A stretch of 64,000 bases of DNA from Shimia ponticola (GTDB lineage Bacteria; Pseudomonadota; Alphaproteobacteria; Rhodobacterales; Rhodobacteraceae). Position 1 is the first letter of the stretch, and each line of letters begins with the position of its first letter. Below the pieces are notes generated by a model. That model was not told the origin of the DNA, made no database searches, and saw nothing but the letters and a program-made list of their open reading frames with translations. The stretch is from assembly GCF_007995215.1 (NCBI RefSeq), contig NZ_VCDK01000006.1:186001-250000 (forward strand), read 5' to 3'. Below, piece after piece: positions 50,141 to 59,679 of this stretch. The position numbers and the translations under genes are program-made.

Positions 50141-51121
50141 TTAGAGGAAGCCCAACGTGCGCATCAGATCACCGATGACCTTTTCCTGTTCTTCCAGGAA
50201 GGACACGAATTCATCGCCATTGTTGTGGATGTTGACCCAGCCGTTGCGAGCGCGAACTTCTTCCCACTCTTCGGTGTCATACATCTTGGTCAGCGCGTCC
50301 TGATAGGCGGCCAACTGCTCGTCCGAGACGCCTGGTGCCGCAAAGAAACCGCGCCAGTTCACGAAGGTCGTGTCGAGGCCTTGTTCCATCATCGTGGGCG
50401 CATCAGCAAAGGCATCAACGCGCTCTGGCGCGGTCACGCCAAGGATGCGAACTTCACCTTGCTGGGCAAGTGCGACCGCTTCGGAGAAGCCGGTGGACAG
50501 CGCCTGGATCTCACCGGACAGAAGGCCGGCCATCGCTTCGCCGCCTGCGTCATAGGGGATGTAGTTGAAGCCAGTTGGGTCTTCGCCCGCCGCCTGCATC
50601 ACCATCGCCGCCACCAGGTGGTCCATGCCGCCCGGAACAGAACCGCCGCCAACAGCCACGCTGTTGTTGTCTGCGCGGTAGGCGCCGAGTAGATCGTCCA
50701 TCGACATGATGTCGCTGTCGGTGTTCACGACGATCGCCGCATAGTCGCCGATCGTGCCTGCGACAGGAGTGAGGTCACGGAAGCTTTGTGGGAAAACGCC
50801 TGTCAAAGAACGGATCACGATTGGGGTGGAGTTCACCATCAACGTGTTTTCCATGCTCTCGGCGTTCTCGATCAGGTGGGCAATGGCCACACCGCCGCCG
50901 CCACCGGACATGTTTTCGTAGGATGCCGAAGCAACGAGGCCAGAGCCTGTCAGGACTTCGCCCGTACCGCGTGCAGTGCCATCCCAGCCGCCACCAGCGC
51001 CGCCGGGAATGAGAAAGTGGATTTCGTCCAGAACTTGGTGGCCACCGGCCAGCGCTGGTCCAGTGAATGCAAAGACCGCAGCAGCGGTCATGAGGGCGCG
51101 GCGGCCCATCTTAAAGGTCAT
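50141..51121 (-). CDS. tctC: Tripartite tricarboxylate transporter binding protein TctC (system 2)
   Basis: A 326-residue periplasmic Bug-type binding protein. Signal peptide MGRRALMTAAAVFAFTGPALA (ends AGGHQ), first ligand loop IHFLIPGGAGGGWDGTARGTGEVL, then YENMSGGGGGVAIAHLIENA, and AVGGGSVPGGMDHLVAAMVMQ; the C-terminus reads VSFLEEQEKVIGDLMRTLGFL. The Trp-Asp in the first loop is a TctC feature. ATG 51121 follows GGAGGAATACCA. Divergent from the tctD-like regulator with 119 bp between. Confidence 0.92.
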   Translation of the reverse strand: MTFKMGRRALMTAAAVFAFTGPALAGGHQVLDEIHFLIPGGAGGGWDGTARGTGEVLTGSGLVASASYENMSGGGGGVAIAHLIENAESMENTLMVNSTPIVIRSLTGVFPQSFRDLTPVAGTIGDYAAIVVNTDSDIMSMDDLLGAYRADNNSVAVGGGSVPGGMDHLVAAMVMQAAGEDPTGFNYIPYDAGGEAMAGLLSGEIQALSTGFSEAVALAQQGEVRILGVTAPERVDAFADAPTMMEQGLDTTFVNWRGFFAAPGVSDEQLAAYQDALTKMYDTEEWEEVRARNGWVNIHNNGDEFVSFLEEQEKVIGDLMRTLGFL

Positions 51122-51240
51122 TGGTATTCCTCCCATTTGACAAGAGCAGCCTCCACCGCTCAGGTCTGCGAAAGCTGGGGGGCAAACCTGACACAAAGCT
51201 GACATGCCCTGAAACGATCTTGGAATTTCGGGACGGAGCG

Positions 51241-51906
51241 ATGCGCTTTTTGCTGATCGAGGACAATGCCAAACTCGCCGATGCCGTCGTTGACCGGCTT
51301 CGACTTGACGGGCATGTGGTCGATCACGCCGCCGATCTGGAGACCGCTTGGCACTTTACGTCCACAACGTCTTACGATCTGATTTTATTGGATATTATGC
51401 TGCCGGATGGCGACGGGCGAACCTTTCTTTCGCGCAGTCGAGAGCAAAAATCCAATGCGCCGATCATCGTGCTGACGGCGCGCTCCGAAGTGTCGGACCG
51501 CGTCGGAGTTTTGGACCTCGGTGCCGACGACTACATGGTCAAACCGATCGACTTTTCAGAACTCGAAGCACGGTGTCGTGCGGTCCTTAGGCGGCGCGGT
51601 GGCGAATCAAGCAACGTCTTGATGTTGGGAGCCGTGGCCTTTGACTCGCTGGCAGGGACACTTCGCATCGGCACCACAGAGACCCAACTGCGGCCCCGAG
51701 AATTGAGATTATTCGAGGTCTTTGCGAAGGCACCTGGGCAAATATTTTCAAAAACCGCTTTGGTAGATCGGTTGTTTTCCTACGACGAGGATGTCTCGGA
51801 GAATGCCATCGAGGTTTACGTCGGCCGTCTCCGGCGCCATCTGGCCGGGACGGATGTCGGCATCATCACGGTACGCGGTTTGGGCTATAAGTTGGAAGTG
51901 ACATGA
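51241..51906 (+). CDS. tctD: TctD-like OmpR-family response regulator
   Basis: A 221-residue regulator: MRFLLIEDNAKLADAVVDRL, phospho-Asp in YDLILLDIMLPDGDGRTFL, switch Thr in IIVLTARSE and Lys in DYMVKPIDFSELEARC, then a winged helix (AIEVYVGRLRRHLAGTDVGI, TVRGLGYKLEV). TctD/TctE pairs next to TTT genes control their expression in response to the imported acid. It overlaps the kinase gene by 4 bp. The start at 51241 is the normal receiver N-terminus. Confidence 0.92.
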   Translation: MRFLLIEDNAKLADAVVDRLRLDGHVVDHAADLETAWHFTSTTSYDLILLDIMLPDGDGRTFLSRSREQKSNAPIIVLTARSEVSDRVGVLDLGADDYMVKPIDFSELEARCRAVLRRRGGESSNVLMLGAVAFDSLAGTLRIGTTETQLRPRELRLFEVFAKAPGQIFSKTALVDRLFSYDEDVSENAIEVYVGRLRRHLAGTDVGIITVRGLGYKLEVT

Positions 51907-53291
51907 GCCGGGCCAGCCTGTCTGTGACGACCCAAGGCTCGATCCGTCGCCGCCTGCTCTTCGCGTTGCTGGCGGGGGCGGCTGTCCTGACTGTTGCAGT
52001 CTATTTCATGGTCTTGTCGGTGGCGCGGCAGGTGGCGCAGGAAAGCCAGGACAACGTGCTGTCCGCCTCGGTCATCTCAATCCTCGATTCTGCCCGCTTC
52101 GCAGGTGGTGAAGTCATCGTGGACCTTCCATATTCGGCGTTATCGATGCTGGGTAACGTTTCTGACGAGCGCGTCTTTTACACGATCCGGATGGGGGATG
52201 AATTTTTGTCGGGCTATCCCGACCTGCCAGAAGCCGCGTCCTCTCTCGTGGGCGCAATTGGGTTCCATTCACAGCCCTTCTTGGGGGAGGACGTACGCAT
52301 TGCTACGTTGGGCCGTCCAATTTCGACTGATACCGGCCAGGAACTTCTTCGTGTCTCTGTGGCGCAGACCCTGTCGGGTCAGCAACAAATCATCGCCCGA
52401 ATATCGCGAACTTCCGTCGCCATTGGCGCAGGCCTGTTTGTTCTGCTTGTGTTGCTGGCCAGTCTGATCGCCCGCAGTACGATCCAACCCTTGGACAGAT
52501 TGGCCGCATCCGTATCACGTCGCGGGCCAGAGGACCTTCGACCTGTCGCAGCTCCCGTCCCCTCGGAAATGGAGCCGCTGGTCGTCTCGCTCAACAGTCT
52601 GATGGGACGGCTCCAGATGTCATTGGTCCGATCTGAGGATTTCATCGCTGAGGCCGCGCATCGATTGCGCACCCCTCTGGCCATTGTTCGCACAAAGGCC
52701 GAGATCATTGCCAGGACCGCGCAGGACAAGGCCACGACAACGGGCGTTCAGGAAATGATCCACGCAATCGATGAAAGCTCACGCACCGCAGGGCAACTTC
52801 TCGACCATGCAATGGTTACTTTCCGGCTCGATAATCTCTCAAAAGAGCCCATCGACCTGAACGCCCTCGCAACTGCTACCACGGACCGCGTGCGTCCGTT
52901 GACCGATCTTAAAGACATTGAGATTTCGGTGTCTCTCGGTACCCCAGTTCTGATCGAAGGCGATGTCATCCTGCTTCAGAATGCGCTCTCTAACCTGCTC
53001 GATAACGCGATCAAATATGCGCCATCAGAGGCCCGCATCGACATCGAAGTGATAAAGGCGGGTGATCAGGCCGTCCTTACGGTGACGGATACAGGCCCCG
53101 GTTTTCCGCGCGAAGAACTTGAAACTCTTGCCGATCGATTTGCCCGAGGGTCCAATGCCACGCAAGTTGTTGGGTCAGGCCTCGGTCTTACGATTGTCAA
53201 GGAAGTCATGGAAGCCCATGGGGGCGCCATGACGATTTCCAATTCAGAAAGAGGTGGCGCATGCGTTCGACTGTCCTTTCCGTCTTCCTGA
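51903..53291 (+). CDS. tctE: TctE-like sensor histidine kinase
   Basis: A 462-residue inner-membrane kinase. Helix 1 (RRLLFALLAGAAVLTVAVYFMVL), periplasmic domain of about 130 residues with VISILDSARFAGGEVIVDLPYSALSML as in TctE N-domains, helix 2 (SVAIGAGLFVLLVLLASLIA), HAMP, H box AEAAHRLRTPLAIVRTKAEI, N box ALSNLLDNAIKYAP, G boxes VTDTGPGFP and VVGSGLGLTIV. Its end overlaps the next gene, for a periplasmic binding protein, by 31 bp. Confidence 0.92.
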   Translation: MSRASLSVTTQGSIRRRLLFALLAGAAVLTVAVYFMVLSVARQVAQESQDNVLSASVISILDSARFAGGEVIVDLPYSALSMLGNVSDERVFYTIRMGDEFLSGYPDLPEAASSLVGAIGFHSQPFLGEDVRIATLGRPISTDTGQELLRVSVAQTLSGQQQIIARISRTSVAIGAGLFVLLVLLASLIARSTIQPLDRLAASVSRRGPEDLRPVAAPVPSEMEPLVVSLNSLMGRLQMSLVRSEDFIAEAAHRLRTPLAIVRTKAEIIARTAQDKATTTGVQEMIHAIDESSRTAGQLLDHAMVTFRLDNLSKEPIDLNALATATTDRVRPLTDLKDIEISVSLGTPVLIEGDVILLQNALSNLLDNAIKYAPSEARIDIEVIKAGDQAVLTVTDTGPGFPREELETLADRFARGSNATQVVGSGLGLTIVKEVMEAHGGAMTISNSERGGACVRLSFPSS

Positions 53292-54286
53292 TCCCCATGA
53301 TGATGGTTGCCTCTTTTGCCGCCGCCTTCGAGATCGAGGACCGAGCAACTTTTGGGCCGCAAGACGGTCAAGCGCTTCGCATCATTTCAACCGCCGACAT
53401 CGGTTTCTTCGAGCCGATGATCCAGTCTTATCTGGCCGAGCATCCGGACGAGAGAATTGATTATATCGTCGCCAGTTCGACCAACGTCATGCAGGCAGTT
53501 CAAGACGAAGCAAATATCTTCGACATTGCAATCTCAAGCGCCATGGATCTGCAAACAAAGCTCGCTAATGACGGCTATGCCTTACGCCATGTTTCGGAGG
53601 CGACCCAAACACTGCCCGATTGGGCGAAGTGGAACGACATGCTGTTTGCATTCACAGAAGAGCCGGCGGCAATTGTCGTATCCAAACAGGCATTTAATGA
53701 ACGGATAATTCCACGCACGCGCCATGATCTGATTGAAGCCCTGCGCCGTGAACCTGAGCGGTTTCAGGGACGGGTGGGCACCTACGACGTGCGCCAATCC
53801 GGTCTTGGATACCTATTTGCCACACAAGATACGCGTGCCTCCGAAACCTTCTGGCGGCTGGCGGAAGTATTGGGTGCGCTTGATGTGAAGCTTTATTGTT
53901 GTTCGTCCGACATGATTGATGACGTGAAGTCGGGTGACCTGTTGATCGCCTATAATGTCTTGGGAAGTTATGTTGCGAACCGTGACGATCGCGACGAGTT
54001 CGAGATCATAATGCCAGAGGATTTCACGACCATCATGCTGAGAACGGTGCTGATCCCGACAGGTGCCAAGTCACCGGACAAGTCGCGAGAATTCATCGAT
54101 CACGTTCTGGCAACCTCACATGATACGGGTGCGGCCTCATTGATAGATCCAGCGCTCGGTCTCTCACAGAGCTCGGCAGCGGTGAATCGAATAGTGATCG
54201 GCCCGGGTCTTTTGGTGTTTCTTGATCAACTCAAGAGACGCGCATTTCTCACCGAATGGGAAAGCGCTATTTTGCAAGAGCAATGA
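53261..54286 (+). CDS. Periplasmic substrate-binding protein coupled to the TctDE genes
   Basis: A 341-residue exported protein. Signal peptide MRSTVLSVFLIPMMMVASFA ends near AAFEIED. The mature protein is a two-lobe type 2 binding protein of the kind used by iron or anion ABC importers: LRIISTADIGFFEPMIQSYLAEHPDERIDYI, FDIAISSAMDLQTKLANDG, VGTYDVRQSGLGYLFATQD, GDLLIAYNVLGSYV, FTTIMLRTVLIPTGAKSPDKSREFIDHVL. No ABC permease is near. Its start lies inside the kinase gene, so it is translationally linked to the two-component pair and may act as an extra ligand sensor for TctE. Confidence 0.82.
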   Translation: MRSTVLSVFLIPMMMVASFAAAFEIEDRATFGPQDGQALRIISTADIGFFEPMIQSYLAEHPDERIDYIVASSTNVMQAVQDEANIFDIAISSAMDLQTKLANDGYALRHVSEATQTLPDWAKWNDMLFAFTEEPAAIVVSKQAFNERIIPRTRHDLIEALRREPERFQGRVGTYDVRQSGLGYLFATQDTRASETFWRLAEVLGALDVKLYCCSSDMIDDVKSGDLLIAYNVLGSYVANRDDRDEFEIIMPEDFTTIMLRTVLIPTGAKSPDKSREFIDHVLATSHDTGAASLIDPALGLSQSSAAVNRIVIGPGLLVFLDQLKRRAFLTEWESAILQEQ

Positions 54287-54615
54287 ATGTGATTGCCTGT
54301 GACGCACCCCTCCAAGTTGGGGCAGTTATCTGGCCTCCGCAGATTGCTGGTCCGTTCCGCATTCGGTCTCGGGAGCCGATGTCTTAGACAAATCCGGTTT
54401 GTCCGTTTCTCGCTGACCGGGTGACGACCCGGTCGATAAGGCCAGCGAATTACCCCAAGACTTCGCCCAGGTCCGGGCGGATCGAGCTTCGCAGCCGTCC
54501 ATGTGACCGACCGGGTCGAAGAGCCCCAAAACTACCTCGCATTCTGCTTGCTCTGACTGCCGTTCTGTAGTTAGCGATGCTATGTTAGCGCTGACATAGA
54601 ACATAAGAGTGTACA
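54287..54615. other. Intergenic region before the glycogen cluster
   Basis: About 330 bp without a gene I can support. A minus-strand frame at 54326-54616 has no ribosome site and no protein-like features. The region ends with a LacI-type palindrome and should carry the promoter of the glycogen operon. Confidence 0.5.
54580..54599. promoter_or_regulatory. LacI-family-type operator before the alpha-glucosidase gene
   Basis: CTATGTTAGCGCTGACATAG is a 20-bp palindrome with one mismatched pair. Its core TGTTAGCGCTGACA has the central CG and TG..CA spacing of sites used by LacI/GalR-type regulators such as AglR. It lies 16 bp before the start codon. A further half-site TTAGCG lies at 54571-54576. 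No LacI gene is in the window. Confidence 0.6.
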
Positions 54616-56205
54616 ATGACCGAGACCAATGACTGGTGGCGAGGCTCCGTCACCTACCAAATTTACCCACGGTCCTTCATGGACGCGAGCGGTGATGGCG
54701 TTGGCGATCTGCGCGGAATTATCGACCGCCTCGACCACGTCGGGTCACTGGGCGTGGACGCGATCTGGCTAAGCCCTGTGTTCCCGTCACCCATGGCCGA
54801 CATGGGATATGACGTGTCCGATTATAAAGGGATCGATCCGGTCTTCGGCACAATGAAAGACTTCGATGAGATGATCGAAAAGGCCCACTCGCTTGGCCTG
54901 AAGGTGATCATTGACCAAGTGCTGTCGCACGCTTCCGATCAGCATCCGTACTTCGAAGAAAGCCGCTCCAGCCGTGACAATCCGAAAGCGGACTGGTTCG
55001 TCTGGGCCGATCCGAAACCCGATGGGACGCCGCCGAACAACTGGCTGGCGATCTTTGGCGGCTCAAGCTGGGAATGGGACTCTCGGCGAAAACAGTACTA
55101 CATGCACAACTTCCTGAGCGAACAACCGGATTGGAATTTCCACAATCCAGAGGTTCAGGATTACATGTTGGACAACATGCGCTTCTGGCTCGACCGGGGC
55201 GTGGATGGGTTCCGCCTGGACACGGTGAACTTCTATTTCCATGACCAGATACTGCGCGATAATGCGGCAAACCCGCTGCCTTGGGCGCAAGAAGCCGTGC
55301 GACCCTTTGAGATGCAGTACACGCTCTTCTCCAAGAATCGCCCCGAGAACATCGGCTTTCTGGAGCGGATGCGCGCTTTGCTGGACGAATACGACGGTCG
55401 CACCATGGTCGGCGAGGTCGGCGACAGCCACCATGCGATTGATTTGATGGGCGAATACACCTCGGGCAAACGTCTGCATATGGCCTATAGCTTTGAGATG
55501 CTCGGCCCGGATTATTCGCCCCGCCATTTCCGCGAGCGGATTGAAGCCTTTTTCAAAGGCGCGCCCGAGGGCTGGCCCTGCTGGGCCTTTTCCAACCATG
55601 ACGTGCGGCGCCATGTGACCCGTTGGCAGGATCATGCCAAGGACTCGGAGGCTTTGGCGAAACAGGCGGCAGCGCTGCTGCTCGCGTTTGAGGGATCGAT
55701 CTGCATCTACCAGGGCGAAGAACTTGGGCAGCTCGACACCAAAATGGAGTTCCACGAACTCACTGACCCGGAAGCGATCAACTTCTGGCCAGAGGCCCAT
55801 GGCCGCGATGGCTGCCGCACGCCGATGACATGGGACAAGGATGCGCCGAATGGCGGCTTTTCAGTCGCAAACAAGACTTGGCTGCCGGTAAAGCAGCCGC
55901 AGCTTGATCGCGCGGTCTCGACTCAAGGGGAAGACAGCGTGTTGGCGTTCTACAAAGAGATGCTCGCCCTGCGCAGCGCAACGCCGGACCTGAAGGTCGG
56001 GAAGATATCGTTTCTTGACCTTCCGGATCCGATTCTGGGCTTTGAGCGCGGGGATAAGACGGTCTGTCTTTATAACCTTTCGCCAGAAACGCAGACCTTG
56101 GACCTTGGGCTGACGCTGAACCCGTTGATCAGCCGCGGTACCCGCGCCAAGGGGACCAGCCTTGTCTTTGAGGCCAATGGTTTCATCATTACCCAAAGAG
56201 CGTAG
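54616..56205 (+). CDS. GH13 alpha-glucosidase
   Basis: A 529-residue enzyme of glycoside hydrolase family 13. N-terminus DWWRGSVTYQIYPRSFMDASGDGVGDLRGI, then GVDAIWLSPVFPSPMADMGYDVSDY; nucleophile Asp in VDGFRLDTVNFYFHD; acid Glu in MVGEVGDSHHA; third Asp in WAFSNHDVRRHVTRW. It should hydrolyse alpha-1,4- or alpha-1,6-linked glucose from short oligosaccharides; with no signal peptide it acts in the cytoplasm. It heads the glycogen cluster and glgB follows after 24 bp. The related sucrose or trehalose-acting GH13 subgroups are possible alternatives. Confidence 0.9.
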   Translation: MTETNDWWRGSVTYQIYPRSFMDASGDGVGDLRGIIDRLDHVGSLGVDAIWLSPVFPSPMADMGYDVSDYKGIDPVFGTMKDFDEMIEKAHSLGLKVIIDQVLSHASDQHPYFEESRSSRDNPKADWFVWADPKPDGTPPNNWLAIFGGSSWEWDSRRKQYYMHNFLSEQPDWNFHNPEVQDYMLDNMRFWLDRGVDGFRLDTVNFYFHDQILRDNAANPLPWAQEAVRPFEMQYTLFSKNRPENIGFLERMRALLDEYDGRTMVGEVGDSHHAIDLMGEYTSGKRLHMAYSFEMLGPDYSPRHFRERIEAFFKGAPEGWPCWAFSNHDVRRHVTRWQDHAKDSEALAKQAAALLLAFEGSICIYQGEELGQLDTKMEFHELTDPEAINFWPEAHGRDGCRTPMTWDKDAPNGGFSVANKTWLPVKQPQLDRAVSTQGEDSVLAFYKEMLALRSATPDLKVGKISFLDLPDPILGFERGDKTVCLYNLSPETQTLDLGLTLNPLISRGTRAKGTSLVFEANGFIITQRA

Positions 56206-56229
56206 CACACGTTCCGAAGGAGTGCTTAG

Positions 56230-58404
56230 ATGACTGACTTGCCACCCCATCTTACCCGTTCGGACATCGACGCCCTAGTGGGCGCTCGGCACCCAGCGCC
56301 ATTTGATGTGCTGGGTGTCCACACACGCGGGCGCGCCACGTGGTGCGTCGCGCTGCTGCCAGATGTCAAAGAGCTGACCGCCATAGTCGGCCGCAAGAAG
56401 GTCAAGATGGATCGGCTCGACGGCCCGATCTTCGCAGCCAAGGTGCCCAAGTCAAAGTTCGCGCATCGTTTCCAAGCGGTGTTTGAGGATGGCACCAAGC
56501 TGGAGTTTGAAGACCCCTATCGCTTTGGCCCTGTCCTTGGCGAAGTGGATCAATACCTGATCGGCGAAGGCACGCACCGGGAGCTTTGGAAAGCACTTGG
56601 TGCCCATGTCATGGAACATGAGGGCATAGAAGGCACCCATTTTGCAGTCTGGGCTCCGAATGCCGCGCGCGTGTCCGTCGTGGGAGATTTCAACATCTGG
56701 GACGGGCGCCGCCACCCCATGCGCCGTGTCGGCAACACCGGCGTCTGGGAGCTGTTTCTGCCCGCCGTCGGGGAAGGCGCGCTCTATAAATACGAAATCG
56801 CGCCGAAACATGGCGCGCCGTTCCTGAAGGCTGATCCCATGGGCTTTGGGTCGCAGCACCCGCCAGAAACATCCTCTGTCGTGCGCGACATCTCGGGCTA
56901 TGCCTGGGACGATGCTGACTGGATGGAAAGCCGCGCCGAGGCACAGCAGCGTGACAAGCCGATTTCGATCTACGAGGTGCATCTGGGCTCTTGGCGCCGC
57001 GCGGCAGAGGATCGCAAGCTTAGTTACAAGGAACTGGCGCAGGAGTTGGTGAACTACGCCAAATGGATGGGTTTCACCCACCTCGAATTTCTTCCGGTGA
57101 GCGAGTTTCCCTTTGATGGCTCGTGGGGCTATCAGCCCGTGGGCATGTATGCGCCAACGATCCGCTTTGGCCCGCCGCACGAATTCCGCGATCTGGTAGA
57201 GGCTGCGCATAAGAGCGGGCTTGGCGTTTTGCTTGACTGGGTGCCAGGGCATTTCCCGACGGACGCGCACGGGCTTGCCCAGTTTGACGGCTCGCATCTT
57301 TATGAACATGCCGACCCGCGCGAAGGTTTCCATCAGGATTGGAACACGCTGATCTACAACTATGGCCGGACCGAGGTGCGCAACTACCTCACGGCCAATG
57401 CGCAATACTGGCTTGAGGAATATCACGTCGACGGGCTGCGCGTGGATGCCGTAGCCTCGATGCTCTATCGCGACTATTCGCGCGAAGCGGGCGAGTGGAT
57501 TCCCAACAAGGACGGTGGGCGCGAGAATTACGAAGCGATTGATTTCCTCAAGGAAATGAACACGATCTGCTACGGTAATGTGGAAGGCATCATCACGGTG
57601 GCCGAAGAATCCACTGCCTTCCCGGGTGTGTCGACCCCGGTGGATGCGGGTGGGTTGGGCTTTGGCTACAAGTGGAACATGGGCTGGATGAACGATACGC
57701 TGCGCTACATCGAAAAAGACCCGATCCATCGCAAGTACGATCACCACCTGATCACCTTCCCAATCGACTATTCTTTCTCTGAAAACTTCATCTTGCCGAT
57801 CAGCCATGACGAGGTTGTCCACGGCAAGGGGAGTATGATCGACAAAATGCCCGGTAACGAGTGGGAGAAATTCGCCAACCTGCGCGCCTATTATGGGTAT
57901 ATGTGGGGTCATCCGGGCAAAAAGCTGCTGTTTATGGGCTGCGAATTTGGCCAGTGGGAGGAATGGAACCACGATGTGTCGCTGGATTGGGATGCGCTGC
58001 ATGGCGAGCGGCAGAGGGGTCTTCAGGCGCTGGTGCGCGACCTGAACAACCTTTACCGTGCGACCCCAGCATTGCATCGGCGCGATTGCGATCCGTCCGG
58101 CTTTCGTTGGGTCGCCAACGATCCAGAGCAATCACTGACCGCATTCGCCCGCTTTGGTGAGGACGGCGATGCGCCTGTGGTCACGGTTTGCAACTTTACG
58201 CCCATTGAACGGCGCTGGCGCATCGGCATGCCTGCAGCGGGTACCTGGACGGAAGTGCTCAACACCGACGCAGACGTATACGGCGGCGGCGGGCGCGGAA
58301 ACGAAGGCACCATCAAGACCATCCCGGAGGCGTGGGATGGCCTGCCGCAATCGGCAGACATCATTTTGCCGCCCTTGGCGACGGTGATGTTCAAATTCGG
58401 TTAA
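56230..58404 (+). CDS. glgB: 1,4-alpha-glucan branching enzyme GlgB
   Basis: A 724-residue branching enzyme that adds alpha-1,6 branches to glycogen. N-terminal region about 1-100, CBM48 about 115-210 (GTHFAVWAPNAARVSVVGDFNIWDG), catalytic GH13 barrel about 240-600 with VDGLRVDAVASMLYRDY (nucleophile), IITVAEESTAFPGV (acid Glu) and ILPISHDEVVHGKGS (Asp), then the C-terminal domain. MGCEFGQWEEWNHD is the usual block. AAGGAG precedes ATG 56230 by 8 bases. glgC follows after 15 bp. Confidence 0.97.
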   Translation: MTDLPPHLTRSDIDALVGARHPAPFDVLGVHTRGRATWCVALLPDVKELTAIVGRKKVKMDRLDGPIFAAKVPKSKFAHRFQAVFEDGTKLEFEDPYRFGPVLGEVDQYLIGEGTHRELWKALGAHVMEHEGIEGTHFAVWAPNAARVSVVGDFNIWDGRRHPMRRVGNTGVWELFLPAVGEGALYKYEIAPKHGAPFLKADPMGFGSQHPPETSSVVRDISGYAWDDADWMESRAEAQQRDKPISIYEVHLGSWRRAAEDRKLSYKELAQELVNYAKWMGFTHLEFLPVSEFPFDGSWGYQPVGMYAPTIRFGPPHEFRDLVEAAHKSGLGVLLDWVPGHFPTDAHGLAQFDGSHLYEHADPREGFHQDWNTLIYNYGRTEVRNYLTANAQYWLEEYHVDGLRVDAVASMLYRDYSREAGEWIPNKDGGRENYEAIDFLKEMNTICYGNVEGIITVAEESTAFPGVSTPVDAGGLGFGYKWNMGWMNDTLRYIEKDPIHRKYDHHLITFPIDYSFSENFILPISHDEVVHGKGSMIDKMPGNEWEKFANLRAYYGYMWGHPGKKLLFMGCEFGQWEEWNHDVSLDWDALHGERQRGLQALVRDLNNLYRATPALHRRDCDPSGFRWVANDPEQSLTAFARFGEDGDAPVVTVCNFTPIERRWRIGMPAAGTWTEVLNTDADVYGGGGRGNEGTIKTIPEAWDGLPQSADIILPPLATVMFKFG

Positions 58405-58419
58405 CGGGAGGATACCGAA

Positions 58420-59679
58420 ATGACAGACACCACAAGACTATCTCAACGCTCCATGGCATTCGTGTTGGCAGGGGGGCGCGGCTCGCGCTTGAAGGAATTG
58501 ACAGATCGGCGGGTGAAACCGGCGGTCTATTTTGGCGGCAAAACCCGGATCATCGACTTTGCGCTTTCAAACGCCGTGAACTCCGGCATCCGCCGCATGG
58601 CGGTTGCCACGCAGTACAAGGCGCACTCTCTGATCCGGCACTGCCAACGAGGTTGGAACTTTTTCCGTGCCGAACGGAACGAATTTATCGACATGCTGCC
58701 CGCCTCGCAGCGCGTTTCCGAGGATATGTGGTATCGCGGTACAGCCGATGCGGTGACGCAGAACATCGACATCGTAGATAGCTATGGCGTTGAATACATT
58801 GTCATTCTCGCAGGTGATCACGTCTACAAGATGGACTACGAGATGATGCTACGCCAGCACGTCGAAGCGAAGGCCGATGTCACGATTGGCTGCCTCACGG
58901 TGCCTCGACAGGAAGCTTCCGCCTTTGGCGTCATGGCGGTGGACAAGGATAGCCGCATTACATCGTTCCTGGAAAAACCCGCGGATCCCCCCGCAACGCC
59001 AGAAGATCCTGACAAGGCGCTCGCTTCGATGGGCATTTACGTCTTTAGTTGGAAATACCTGCGCGATCTGCTTCTGGCCGATGCCGAAGACCCAAACTCC
59101 AGCCACGATTTCGGCAACGACCTGATCCCGGATATCGTCAAGAATGGCAAAGCCGTCGCGCATCGGTTCGACGATAGCTGCGTCCGGTTCGAAGGGTCGC
59201 CTAGCTACTGGCGCGATGTTGGCACGCTTGATGCGTTCTGGGAGGCGAATATCGACCTGACGGGCTTCACCCCCGATCTGGACCTTTGGGACACCAATTG
59301 GCCGATCTGGACCTATTCGGAATCCGTCCCACCTGCGAAGTTTATCCACGATGAAAAAGACCGGCGCGGCATGGCGATTTCGTCGATGGTCTCGGGCGGC
59401 TGCATCATTTCGGGGACTGAGGTGCGCAATTCGCTGCTGTTCACGCAGGTACACACCAACTCCTACGCGGTGCTGGATCATTCGGTGGTTTTGCCGAACG
59501 TGGTCATCAACCGATCCGCGCGCTTGCGCAAATGCGTAATAGATCGGGCGGTTACAATTCCCGAAGGCTTGATCGTGGGAGAAGACCCGAACGAGGATGC
59601 AAAGTTCTTTCGGGTGACTGAAAAAGGCACCACCCTGATCACCCAGCCTATGGTCGATGCATGGGAAGCTGCCCAATGA
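58420..59679 (+). CDS. glgC: Glucose-1-phosphate adenylyltransferase GlgC
   Basis: A 419-residue enzyme that makes ADP-glucose from glucose-1-phosphate and ATP, the committed step of glycogen synthesis. [38 protein letters not shown] is the nucleotide-binding and activator region; [12 protein letters not shown] carries the metal Asp; [10 protein letters not shown] and [16 protein letters not shown] follow; the C-terminal beta-helix reads [26 protein letters not shown] lies 8 bases before the ATG. The stop overlaps the glgA start by 4 bp. Confidence 0.97.
   Translation: MTDTTRLSQRSMAFVLAGGRGSRLKELTDRRVKPAVYFGGKTRIIDFALSNAVNSGIRRMAVATQYKAHSLIRHCQRGWNFFRAERNEFIDMLPASQRVSEDMWYRGTADAVTQNIDIVDSYGVEYIVILAGDHVYKMDYEMMLRQHVEAKADVTIGCLTVPRQEASAFGVMAVDKDSRITSFLEKPADPPATPEDPDKALASMGIYVFSWKYLRDLLLADAEDPNSSHDFGNDLIPDIVKNGKAVAHRFDDSCVRFEGSPSYWRDVGTLDAFWEANIDLTGFTPDLDLWDTNWPIWTYSESVPPAKFIHDEKDRRGMAISSMVSGGCIISGTEVRNSLLFTQVHTNSYAVLDHSVVLPNVVINRSARLRKCVIDRAVTIPEGLIVGEDPNEDAKFFRVTEKGTTLITQPMVDAWEAAQ

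Noticed and set aside
56452-58131. Long open frame of 559 codons on the minus strand opposite glgB
   Set aside because: It is fully antisense to a well-conserved gene, has no ribosome site or family features, and reflects high-GC codon bias.
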